From Arthrobacter sp. U41 (lineage in GTDB: Bacteria; Actinomycetota; Actinomycetes; Actinomycetales; Micrococcaceae), in NCBI RefSeq assembly GCF_007679325.1, contig NZ_VEGI01000007.1:124001-188000 (forward strand): a DNA stretch of 64,000 nt, written 5' to 3'. Positions 47,452-55,738 of the stretch are shown here, piece by piece. Below the pieces are notes generated by a model. The model worked only from the letters and a program-made list of their open reading frames with translations, was not told the DNA's origin and ran no database searches. The position numbers and the translations under genes were made by a program. Position 1 is the stretch's first letter. The number at the start of each line of letters is the position of its first letter.

Positions 47452-50187
47452 ATGTTTCAGCAAGAAGCCGGCCTGCCTGCGGGCAGCGGCAGAACAGATG
47501 TGATTTCAGCCGCCCAACAGCAGGGGAAGGGGTGGCACCAGAAGCGTTACACCCGGCACAAGACCGTCCTGGACGTCGTCGCGGCTCTGACCTCCGGAAC
47601 CGGCTGCGGGGCGGTGATTGTGGGGGAACACGGGGCCGGAAAGTCCTTTATTGCCCAGCGGGCACTTGAACAGCTCGGTGATGACTACCTGGTGGTCCAG
47701 GTCCGCGGCAGCTCCATTTCCTCCAAGCTTCCGTACGGTGCGCTGAGCGTACTTCTTAACGAACTGGATTCCTCCCACCTTGAGCATCCGCTGATGGTCC
47801 TGCGTGGCCTGACACAGCTGCTCCATACCCGCGCCCAGGGCCGCACCATCGTACTTTTTGTCGACAATGCCCATGACCTCGATGAACTGTCCACCATGAT
47901 GGTGGCCCAGCTCTGCGCCGGCGGCCACGTCCTGTTGCTCGCCGCGTGCGTTGACCTGCCCAACCTGGGCAGCGACATCATGGGGCTCTGGAAGGATGAC
48001 CTGCTGCGCCGGGTGGACCTTGGTCCTTTCGATTTCAGTGAAACGGCGGACAGCCTCGCCCAGGAATACGGCGGACACTTCTCCCACACGGCGGCACGAG
48101 CCCTTTGGAACGCCAGCGGCGGCAACGCGCTCTTCCTGCACTCCCTGGCCCGGGAGCAGATCAAGCTGGGAGTCATTGTCCGCCACGAGGACTCGTGGGT
48201 CCTGGGGGACAGGCCGGTGGCGCTGGCCGGCGAGATCCGGGACGTGCTCAAGGCCCGCCTGAACCGGCTGAGTCCGGGCCAGCGTGACGTCTTTGAGCTT
48301 CTGTCGCTCGCCGGGGCCCTGCCCCTGCAGACTCTGATGCACGTGTCCAAGGCGCAGGACATCGACACCCTTCAGGAGCGGGCGCTGATCCGGGTCAGCC
48401 ATGAGCACCCGCCCATGGTGAGCATCACCAACCCGGTCACAGCGGGAATCGTCGCCAGCGTAGTGCCGCCCGGACGCAGTGCGGAACTCCGCCGCCGGCT
48501 GGGTGCTGTGCTCCAGGACCTGGACCTGGACGAATACACCGGGTCCACTGCGGTGGCCTGGGCACTCGACTGCGGTGAAGAAGTGGATCCCCAGCTGGCG
48601 CTGGCGGCGGCCCGCATCGCGAACAAGGAGTCCGATCCGCAGTCGGCCCTGAGGTTTACCCGGGAAATCGCCGGAGGGGAGAAGCTGACGGACGTGGCCG
48701 TCGAATCCGCCCGGGCCTTGATCTCCCTGCATAACGACGAAGCGGCCCGGCGCGTCCTGGCCGGCGTCGAAAAGCGGGCGGGCGAGGAACTGGCATTGGA
48801 TGAATGGGCGTCCCTGCAGCTGCTGTGGGCCGAGCTCGACAGGCGGAGCCCGGCTGCGGCCGGAACTGCGCTGGCCCGGCTGCAGGAGATTGAGTTGCGG
48901 CTCACGGTAGCCGGGGACACCGGACACGGGCCGGGTTCGGTGGCTGAGCGCGTTCGCCTGGCCTACGCAGAGCTGGCAGCCTTCGAAGGCCGGTACGGTG
49001 ATGTCCTGCAGATGTTCCAGGACGTGGATTCCACGGACCTGAGCAGCGAAGCCAAGATCCGGGCGGCGAGCCTGCTGTCTGAAGCGAAGGCGGTCACCGG
49101 CGACGTCCTGGGTGCTGTGGTGCTGGGCCGGCAGGTCCTTCTTGCCGCCGGCTTCCTGGATCTGCCCGACGCGTTGCTTCGCGACATCCGGGGACGGTTC
49201 CTGCTGATTCTGCTGTTGTCGGCAAAGTTCCGGGACGCCGCGGACTTCATGGCGGCCACCGCGGAGGTCTGGGACGCGCAGCCCCGGCTGGGCAGTATGT
49301 TTGAGATCGGACAGGGAATCGTCGACCTCCATCGCGGTGACGTTACCGGGGCACTGCAGCGCCTCCAGTCCGGGGTCTGGCAACTGAGGATGCACGATCC
49401 CGATGCGGTCGCCGGACTTGCAGTTGCGGCCTGCGCCTATGCCTTCGCACTGCAGGGTGATGAGGAAAAGGCCGGGGCGCTGCTGGTGGACGTTGAGGAC
49501 CCGCTGCCCAGGGCATCGTGGCTGGTGAACCGGATGACGCGGTACTTCGAGCTGTCCGCGAAGGCGGAAATCGGCCAGAAGACCGAGGCGCTGCGCGCGC
49601 TGAAGCAGGAAGCCGACAGTGACACCGAAGCCTCTGCGCTTACCACCGGGCTCCAGTTCCTCGCCGCGGTAGCCCGGGTGGGAGACCGCCAGGCAAGCCA
49701 GAAACTCGCCGATCTTGCGGGCCAGGTCTCCGGGCGCTTCGCCGGCCTGTGCGCTCGGCTCGCGGAAGGATTGAAGAATTCCGACAGCGAGGAACTGCTG
49801 GCAACGTCCAAGGATGCCGATGCTGCCGGCCATGCGGTCTTCGCCAGGGATACGACCAGGAAAGCAGTCAGCTGCGCCAACGACGCGGGCAACCGAATTT
49901 CCCTCCGGATGGCCCAGCGAACGCAGCAGTCCCTCGAGGACCGATTCGGCAACCCGAGGAACGGTGTGCTTTCCCTGCTCACCTCGACACTGACAGCCAG
50001 GGAATCCGAGGTAGCCGTGAGGGCGGCCGCGGGTACATCCAACCGGAAAATCGCGGACGAGATGCACGTTTCTGTCCGGACAGTTGAAGGGCACCTGTAC
50101 CAGGTGTACGCGAAACTGCACGTCGCAAGCAGGTCGGAACTCAAAGATGTCATCTCCGGACCTGTGGAACACGCACGCCTCGGCTAA
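47452..50187 (+). CDS. ATPase-domain LuxR family transcriptional regulator (3 of 4)
   Basis: The 911-aa protein has Walker A GEHGAGKS at residues 58-65, Walker B TIVLFVDNAHDLDEL, a helical middle, and a C-terminal LuxR helix-turn-helix (LTARESEVAVRAAAGTS to RTVEGHLYQVYAKLHVASRS). I chose the ATG at 47452, preceded by GAAGGT; a TTG at 47407 would add 15 residues. It is separated from gene 2 by 944 bp of structured noncoding DNA, so it probably has its own promoter, though I could not assign one. Confidence 0.87.
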   Translation: MFQQEAGLPAGSGRTDVISAAQQQGKGWHQKRYTRHKTVLDVVAALTSGTGCGAVIVGEHGAGKSFIAQRALEQLGDDYLVVQVRGSSISSKLPYGALSVLLNELDSSHLEHPLMVLRGLTQLLHTRAQGRTIVLFVDNAHDLDELSTMMVAQLCAGGHVLLLAACVDLPNLGSDIMGLWKDDLLRRVDLGPFDFSETADSLAQEYGGHFSHTAARALWNASGGNALFLHSLAREQIKLGVIVRHEDSWVLGDRPVALAGEIRDVLKARLNRLSPGQRDVFELLSLAGALPLQTLMHVSKAQDIDTLQERALIRVSHEHPPMVSITNPVTAGIVASVVPPGRSAELRRRLGAVLQDLDLDEYTGSTAVAWALDCGEEVDPQLALAAARIANKESDPQSALRFTREIAGGEKLTDVAVESARALISLHNDEAARRVLAGVEKRAGEELALDEWASLQLLWAELDRRSPAAAGTALARLQEIELRLTVAGDTGHGPGSVAERVRLAYAELAAFEGRYGDVLQMFQDVDSTDLSSEAKIRAASLLSEAKAVTGDVLGAVVLGRQVLLAAGFLDLPDALLRDIRGRFLLILLLSAKFRDAADFMAATAEVWDAQPRLGSMFEIGQGIVDLHRGDVTGALQRLQSGVWQLRMHDPDAVAGLAVAACAYAFALQGDEEKAGALLVDVEDPLPRASWLVNRMTRYFELSAKAEIGQKTEALRALKQEADSDTEASALTTGLQFLAAVARVGDRQASQKLADLAGQVSGRFAGLCARLAEGLKNSDSEELLATSKDADAAGHAVFARDTTRKAVSCANDAGNRISLRMAQRTQQSLEDRFGNPRNGVLSLLTSTLTARESEVAVRAAAGTSNRKIADEMHVSVRTVEGHLYQVYAKLHVASRSELKDVISGPVEHARLG

Positions 50188-50233
50188 CCGGCCCGGCTCC
50201 CTATCCTCCGGGCGGTGGGATCCGCCGCGCCGC

Positions 50234-50240
50234 AGGAGGG
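50234..50240 (+). promoter_or_regulatory. ribosome-binding site fixing the start of LuxR gene 4
   Basis: AGGAGGG lies 7 nt before the GTG at 50248. This favours that start over the in-frame GTG at 50215, which has no comparable site. Confidence 0.7.
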
Positions 50241-50247
50241 GCCACAG

Positions 50248-52941
50248 GTGGAAGGGCTGAGCGAGTCAGCCACTCTGGTCGGCCGGTCCGGGGTCGTCAA
50301 GGAAATCCTCCGCTGCCTGCGCGATGGCGGGATGTCCGGTGCCCTCATCGTCGGCAACCCGGGCACCGGTAAGACCGCAGTCTCCAGGGCGGTCATCCGC
50401 GAACTGGAGCCTCACACGGCCGTGATTCGACTAGCAGCGACACCGGCACTGTCGGCGGTGCCTTTTGGCGCGCTGTCGCCCTACCTTGGCGAGCTGCCGG
50501 CACAGGATCTGGACTCATTCGCCGCCGTCGTGAAGGCCGTGACAGACAGCATCAAAGCGCAGCCCAGCAAGCCGCTGTTCGTCATTGACGACGCCCAGCG
50601 CCTGGACCGCGGGACCACCCAGCTTGTTGCCCAGGCCGTCGCCACCGGCGCCGCCAACGTCCTGGCCACGTGCCGGCCGGGACTGCTTATCCCCGAGGAA
50701 TTCCTGGCCCTCTGGGATGACGGGATCCTCGCGAAATTCGACTTGGAGCCACTCACGCGGGCCGAGGTGCACCAGCTCTGCGAGCAGGTTCTCCGCGCCG
50801 ATGTCTCGCCCTGGGCCACCGCGATCCTGGCCGATGCCTCCGCCGGGAACCCTTTTATGCTGTTGTCCCTGATCGAACACGCCCGGGATACCGGGGCCCT
50901 GGGGCTGCGCCGTGGCATCTGGTTCCTCCTCTCCCGACCCGTTTTGTCCGATATCCCGGTCGCGGACCTGATCGGCCACGAGCTGCGGTCGATGTCACCC
51001 GAAGAAAGGACAACCGCCGCCATCGTGGCCCTGGCGGGACCGCTTTCCCTCGGCCAGCTGTTGGGATTCGGTGGCCCGAAAGCCGTCGACGCCCTGGAGA
51101 TGGCCGGAATCATCACCGTCTCACGAGGCGCCGACCGCACCGTCCGTGCCGCGAGTCCCCTGATCGGCGAGATCATTCGCCGCTGGGTTCCGGCCGGCAG
51201 AAGCGCAGGACTGCGCGCCAGTTTTGTGTCACTGCCGACCGGACCATCTGTGCCCCCGGACGCCCTGCTGAACCGGGTCCGGTGGGCCCTGGACTGCGGA
51301 GCCGACGTACCGGCGGAGGAGCTCCTCACGGCGGCTTGCGCTGCCAACGTCGCCCTCGACGCGCAGACCGCGCTCAGGACCGCGGAGGCCATATCCGATG
51401 ACGCGATGATTCCCGAAGCCCGGCTGCAGATGGCCTATGCGCGGTACCTGCTGGGTGACGGCGCCGAGTCCGCAAAATTGCTGCAACTCGCGGAACCCGT
51501 TCCGAACGATACGTCCCGTTATCTGGCGGCGCTGTTATCCGCGCGCCTGCGGGGACGGTCGAAGGCTCCGCCGGGCGGCGGTGCTTCCGCCGGCGTGGCG
51601 GGTCCCGCCGGAGCACCCGACGCCGGTCCGCTGCACAACAGCCGGGTCACCTTCCACCCTGACGCCGCCATCGGACCATCGTGGCTTGACCTTGCCACGG
51701 TGGCCGTGGGGGCCGGGATTGCCGGAAGCCAGCCTTCCGGGGTCCAGATGGACGGTGAAGGCGGACTGAGCCAGCTGGTTGCGGCCGCAGGGGAGCGCCC
51801 CGAGATCAAGCTGACAGCTGAGTCGCTGCTCGCGGAACTGCTCTGCGCCAAAGGCAGGATGGCGGAGGGTCTTGGGCTCGCCCGGGAGGCCTGGCAGGAA
51901 GCGCAAAGCGCCGGCAAGGCACTGCCGCTTGTCTATGAAGATCTCCTGGTGCGCTACAGCCTGACCATGAACTGGGCCGGGGAATGGGAGGCGCTCGCCG
52001 CAGCCCTCGATGAGTACGAGGCCCACTACCCGTCGAGGCTGTTGCTCAGCGGCGGCATCCTGCACCTGATGAGGGGCCTCGCCCGCGTCCGTCAGGGGCG
52101 CATGCCCGAAGGTAGCGCCGAACTGGTTCTCGGTGTGGAGGAACTCACGATTGCCGATCCCTGGGAGTTGTTGCCCTTTGCCCATGCCCTGGCCGCCTAT
52201 GCCGCTTCGGCCGTGGGTCACACGCAGGAGGCCGAGGAGCATGCGGCCGCCTTCCGGCTGGCCCGGTACCGCGGGCCCGGGTCCGTTCCGCTGCTCGCCG
52301 AGGCGTATTCAACTGCGGCCGGGGGAGCGCCCGGCGGAGCAGGGGCGGCCGGCAGGAGGCTCGCGGGTCTTGCTGCGGAGGCCAGTCGGCAGGGGCTGCA
52401 GGGCATTGAGACCGATATCCGGCGGCTTGCCGTGCGCCGGGGAGACGCAGGGGCCGCCGACGCTCTGGCCGTCAGCAGCTCCGGGGTTGAGGGGCGGGAA
52501 GCGGAAATGCTGCACGACTACGCGCTCGCCGTGCTGCACTCCGACGACGCCGAGCTCGTCCAGATCAGCGACAAGGCGCTGCGCGGCGGCTTCGTGCTTC
52601 TGGCTCTCGAAGCCGCGCAGCAGGCCGAGCGGTGCCTCGCGGAATCCACCGACAAGCGGAAGCTGCTCGCAGTCCAGCGCAAGATCCAGAACCGGATGAC
52701 CGCGGCCGGGATGGCTGCCCACATCGACCTCATTCGGCCGGAACAGGACGCGGAACTTACCGCCAGGGAAACCGAAATCCTGGACCTGGTGTCCGGCGGA
52801 GCCACGAATGCCGAGATTGCCAGCAGGCTCCACGTGTCCCAGCGGACCGTGGAAGGGCACCTCTACCGCCTCTTCGCCAAGCTGGGCGTCAGCCGGCGCA
52901 GTGACCTGATGGACCCGGGCGGCGATCCGCACCCGCCCTGA
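50248..52941 (+). CDS. ATPase-domain LuxR family transcriptional regulator (4 of 4)
   Basis: The protein is 897 aa from the GTG at 50248. Walker A is GNPGTGKT at residues 36-43 and Walker B is LFVIDDAQRLDRG. A Gly/Ala/Pro-rich insert near residues 440-465 is absent from the other three. The C-terminal helix-turn-helix reads LTARETEILDLVSGGAT to RTVEGHLYRLFAKLGVSRRS. It starts 60 bp after the stop of gene 3 and could be in the same transcript. Its 3' end lies 96 bp from sufS. Confidence 0.87.
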   Translation: MEGLSESATLVGRSGVVKEILRCLRDGGMSGALIVGNPGTGKTAVSRAVIRELEPHTAVIRLAATPALSAVPFGALSPYLGELPAQDLDSFAAVVKAVTDSIKAQPSKPLFVIDDAQRLDRGTTQLVAQAVATGAANVLATCRPGLLIPEEFLALWDDGILAKFDLEPLTRAEVHQLCEQVLRADVSPWATAILADASAGNPFMLLSLIEHARDTGALGLRRGIWFLLSRPVLSDIPVADLIGHELRSMSPEERTTAAIVALAGPLSLGQLLGFGGPKAVDALEMAGIITVSRGADRTVRAASPLIGEIIRRWVPAGRSAGLRASFVSLPTGPSVPPDALLNRVRWALDCGADVPAEELLTAACAANVALDAQTALRTAEAISDDAMIPEARLQMAYARYLLGDGAESAKLLQLAEPVPNDTSRYLAALLSARLRGRSKAPPGGGASAGVAGPAGAPDAGPLHNSRVTFHPDAAIGPSWLDLATVAVGAGIAGSQPSGVQMDGEGGLSQLVAAAGERPEIKLTAESLLAELLCAKGRMAEGLGLAREAWQEAQSAGKALPLVYEDLLVRYSLTMNWAGEWEALAAALDEYEAHYPSRLLLSGGILHLMRGLARVRQGRMPEGSAELVLGVEELTIADPWELLPFAHALAAYAASAVGHTQEAEEHAAAFRLARYRGPGSVPLLAEAYSTAAGGAPGGAGAAGRRLAGLAAEASRQGLQGIETDIRRLAVRRGDAGAADALAVSSSGVEGREAEMLHDYALAVLHSDDAELVQISDKALRGGFVLLALEAAQQAERCLAESTDKRKLLAVQRKIQNRMTAAGMAAHIDLIRPEQDAELTARETEILDLVSGGATNAEIASRLHVSQRTVEGHLYRLFAKLGVSRRSDLMDPGGDPHPP

Positions 52942-53037
52942 TGCGGCAGGTGGCCCGGGGCCGGCAGCAGAATCCGCGGTCCCGTTCCGTGGGATGATGG
53001 ATAGTAGTCCATTTGACCCCGAACCGAGGAGGCCAGC

Positions 53038-54351
53038 GTGGTTTTTGTGCCCACGTCAGAGTCCCAGGCCGTGCTCACGCCTGCACTGACCGACGACGAG
53101 GTGCTGCGAATCCGCAACGACTTCCCCGTCCTCTCCCGGTCCGTGGGCGGGCACCCCCTGACTTATCTTGACTCCGGTGCGACGTCGCAGAACCCCCTCA
53201 GCGTCATTGAAGCCGAACAGGAGTTCTACGAGCAGCGCAACGCCGCCGTTCACCGCGGCGCCCACTCGCTGGCTGTAGAGGCCACGGAATCCTTCGAGGA
53301 TGCCCGCGAAACACTCGCAGCCTTCCTGGGCGCGGGAGCGGATGAGATCATCTGGACCTCCAACGCCACCGAGGGCCTGAACCTGCTCAGCTACGCGTTC
53401 CTGAACTCGTCCCTGCCCGGCGCGGGTGCCCCGGCCGCACGGTTCGCCCTGGGCGCCGGCGACGAGATTGTGGTCACCGAGATGGAGCACCACGCAAACC
53501 TCATCCCGTGGCAGCAGCTGGCGGAACGGACCGGAGCGAGGCTCCGGTTCATCCCGGTCGACGACGCGGGCGTGCTGGACCTCGACGCTGCCGGCGGCAT
53601 CATCGGCCCGGCCACCCGGGTCCTCGCCTTCAGCCACGCCTCCAATGTGCTGGGCACGATCAACCCGGTCAAGGAGCTTGTGGCGATGGCCCGCCAGGCG
53701 GGTGCCCTCACCGTGCTGGACGCCTGCCAGTCTGCGCCCCACCTGCCGCTGGACGTGCAGGACCTCGGCGTTGACTTCGCGGTCCTCTCGGGACACAAAA
53801 TGCTGGGTCCCACCGGCATCGGTGTGCTGTACGGCCGGTCCGAACTGCTGAACGCGCTGCCACCTTTCCTCACCGGCGGATCAATGATCACCACGGTGAC
53901 GATGGAGCGCGCCGCGTTCCTGCCCGCCCCGCAGCGGTTCGAGGCCGGCACCCAGAAAGTCTCCCAGGCCATCGCCCTCGCGGCCGCGGCGAACTACCTT
54001 ACCGAGACCGGGATGGAGCGTGTCCACGCCTGGGAATCGCTGCTGGGGCAACGCCTCGTCGAAGGTCTGGCAACCATTCCCGGCGTGCGCGTCCTCGGCC
54101 CGGCAGCCGGACAGGAGCGGATCGGCCTGGCGTCCTTCGACGTCGCCGGTGTGCACGCGCACGACGTTGGACAGTTCCTGGACAGCAAGGGAATCGCGGT
54201 TCGGGTCGGCCACCACTGCGCGCAGCCGCTGCACCGCCGCCTGGGCCTGACAGCCAGCACGCGCGCCAGCACCTACCTGTACAACACGACGTCCGACGTG
54301 GACGCGTTCCTCGCGGCTGTCGCCGGGGTCCGCGCCTACTTTGGAGCTTAA
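53038..54351 (+). CDS. sufS: cysteine desulfurase SufS family
   Basis: SufS takes sulfur from cysteine for Fe-S cluster assembly. The 437-aa PLP enzyme has the cofactor Lys254 in SGHKMLGPTG and the persulfide Cys394 in VGHHCAQPLHRRLG. The motifs YLDSGATSQNP near the N-terminus and EMEHHANLIPWQQLA are also typical. The GTG at 53038 follows GAGGAGG. The sufU gene begins 12 nt after its stop, the SufS-SufU pairing seen in Gram-positives. The rest of the suf operon is not in this window. WhiB proteins, encoded elsewhere in the window, depend on such clusters. Confidence 0.95.
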   Translation: MVFVPTSESQAVLTPALTDDEVLRIRNDFPVLSRSVGGHPLTYLDSGATSQNPLSVIEAEQEFYEQRNAAVHRGAHSLAVEATESFEDARETLAAFLGAGADEIIWTSNATEGLNLLSYAFLNSSLPGAGAPAARFALGAGDEIVVTEMEHHANLIPWQQLAERTGARLRFIPVDDAGVLDLDAAGGIIGPATRVLAFSHASNVLGTINPVKELVAMARQAGALTVLDACQSAPHLPLDVQDLGVDFAVLSGHKMLGPTGIGVLYGRSELLNALPPFLTGGSMITTVTMERAAFLPAPQRFEAGTQKVSQAIALAAAANYLTETGMERVHAWESLLGQRLVEGLATIPGVRVLGPAAGQERIGLASFDVAGVHAHDVGQFLDSKGIAVRVGHHCAQPLHRRLGLTASTRASTYLYNTTSDVDAFLAAVAGVRAYFGA

Positions 54352-54363
54352 GGACAGCCGCGC

Positions 54364-54834
54364 ATGAGCCTTGAACAGCTGTACCAGCAGATCATTCTGG
54401 AACACGCCAAACTGCGGACCGGCAGCGGACTGGCGGAGACGCCCGTTCCGGCCGGGGCGTCGTCCGGCCAGTCCCACCAGCTCAATCCGGTCTGCGGGGA
54501 TGAGATCACGGTCCGGGTGGCGGTGTCGGAGGGAAAAGTCGCCCAGCTGCGGTGGGACGGAGCCGGTTGCTCGATTTCCATGGCATCGGCCTCCGTGCTG
54601 ACCGACCTTGCCGAGGGAATGGAGGTGGGCAGCTTCACGGAAGTCATCGACCATTTCCGCGAAGTTCTGCGATCCCGCGGGAAACTGGCCGCAGATCCTG
54701 AGATCCTCGGTGACGCGTCAGCCTTTGAAGGCGTCTCGAAATACGCCGCCCGGGTGAAGTGCGCCATGATTTCCTGGGTGGCCGCCGAAGATGCCCTCGC
54801 CCAGGCACTCGCCCCCAGCACACCGGCACCCTAG
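54364..54834 (+). CDS. sufU: Fe-S cluster assembly sulfur-transfer protein SufU
   Basis: SufU accepts persulfide sulfur from SufS through a zinc-bound cysteine. The 156-aa protein keeps the three cysteines at residues 44 (NPVCGD), 69 (GAGCSIS) and 133 (VKCAMISW), plus Asp46 as the fourth zinc ligand. The Q-rich N-terminus LEQLYQQIILEHAK is typical. It is directly after sufS and ends 23 bp before a strong terminator. Confidence 0.95.
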   Translation: MSLEQLYQQIILEHAKLRTGSGLAETPVPAGASSGQSHQLNPVCGDEITVRVAVSEGKVAQLRWDGAGCSISMASASVLTDLAEGMEVGSFTEVIDHFREVLRSRGKLAADPEILGDASAFEGVSKYAARVKCAMISWVAAEDALAQALAPSTPAP

Positions 54835-54857
54835 CCAAACAAAACGGCAGCCAACAC

Positions 54858-54897
54858 AAAACGGCCCGGCACCCTGTTCGGGTGCCGGGCCGTTTTT
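54858..54897. terminator. terminator after sufU
   Basis: A 17-bp perfect stem (54858-54874 with 54880-54896, arm AAAACGGCCCGGCACCC) has a 5-nt loop and T-tracts on both strands. It serves sufSU and possibly the convergent minus-strand genes. Confidence 0.92.
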
Positions 54898-54958
54898 GCT
54901 TCGGGCCCGCCGGGCGAAGCCCGGCCAGAAGAAGGGCCCGTCCAGAAGAAGAGCCCGG

Positions 54959-55188
54959 CTAGCCGACGAGGCCGGCAATCCCGATGGCCGCCGTCGCCGC
55001 CCCCAGCAACAGGGAAATGCTGACGAGGACAACGTGGACGGTGAGGAAACGGGTGGCCTTGCCGTCAGCGTCCCGGGACCTGGGGTCCTGGGGTCCTTCA
55101 TCACCCGGCGCAGGAACTGCGGCCAGACCGCGAGGGACCACACCCCGGCCACGACTAGGACGACGGACAGGACTGCCGGCAGCTCCAT
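54959..55188 (-). pseudogene. SCO4848-family small membrane protein, frameshifted by an 8-bp duplication
   Basis: Read from the ATG at 55188, the frame gives MELPAVLSVVLVVAGVWSL and the first 36 residues of a small membrane protein. It then leaves frame at an exact tandem copy of CCTGGGGT (55079-55086 and 55087-55094 on the plus strand). Removing one 8-bp copy restores 73 codons, continuing DPRSRDADGKATRFLTVHVV through a second helix to the stop at 54959. This matches the length and two-helix layout of the SCO4848 family. It is a true frameshift, a slippage variant or a sequence error. The family is of unknown function. Confidence 0.8.
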
Positions 55189-55191
55189 GCG

Positions 55192-55689
55192 CTAGTGGCT
55201 TTCGAGCCAGGCCTGGGCCTGCTTGGACTGGATGTTCAGGGCCTTGCCCACCATCGGTTCGGCCGCTTCGGCGATCTTGCCGCCCAGGAAAGGCACCGAG
55301 GACGTCACGGTGCCCTCAAGCTCGATCCGGGTGCTGCCGCCGTCGGAGACGAGGCGCTGGACGGCATTGACATCCAGCGGGGCGCCGGAGACCTTCAGGG
55401 TGATGTTGCTGAGCCGGGAGCCATCGGCGGCGGGAGCGTCCCACTTCTCCAGCTGCGTCACCTTGAGGCTTTCGCCGACGAACTTCCGGGCAATGTCCGG
55501 CATCCGGGTGGTCGGGATGGTCCGCACGGTGGTGGTGCTGAAGGCGCCGGCCGTGTCGCCGTCGACGGCGAAGGATTCGAGGGTGCCGCCCACGAGCTCG
55601 CTCGTGTGGCGCAGGAAATCCTCATTCACGAAAACTGCGGTGACGCGGTCAACGCTGTGCGGAAGGTTGGTGGATGCACTCAAAGCCAT
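55192..55689 (-). CDS. DUF2505 domain-containing protein
   Basis: The 165-aa protein starts at the ATG at 55689, preceded by GGAGG, and begins MALSASTNLPHSVDRVTAVF. The pattern suggests a START/SRPBCC-like lipid-binding fold (DUF2505). No catalytic motif or signal peptide is visible, so it is probably cytoplasmic. It ends 3 bp before the start of the frameshifted membrane-protein gene and starts 49 bp after the SDR gene, so the three are probably one transcript. Function is unknown. Confidence 0.8.
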   Translation of the reverse strand: MALSASTNLPHSVDRVTAVFVNEDFLRHTSELVGGTLESFAVDGDTAGAFSTTTVRTIPTTRMPDIARKFVGESLKVTQLEKWDAPAADGSRLSNITLKVSGAPLDVNAVQRLVSDGGSTRIELEGTVTSSVPFLGGKIAEAAEPMVGKALNIQSKQAQAWLESH

Positions 55690-55738
55690 AGGGGGTCCTC
55701 CGTGGGGGTGGATCGGGTCGTTTCGGGCTCCAAACATC

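Noticed and set aside
47506-50172. Open frame of about 888 codons on the minus strand
   Set aside because: It lies wholly antisense to LuxR-type gene 3 and is composed of Gly/Arg/Pro/Gln-rich sequence without a family.
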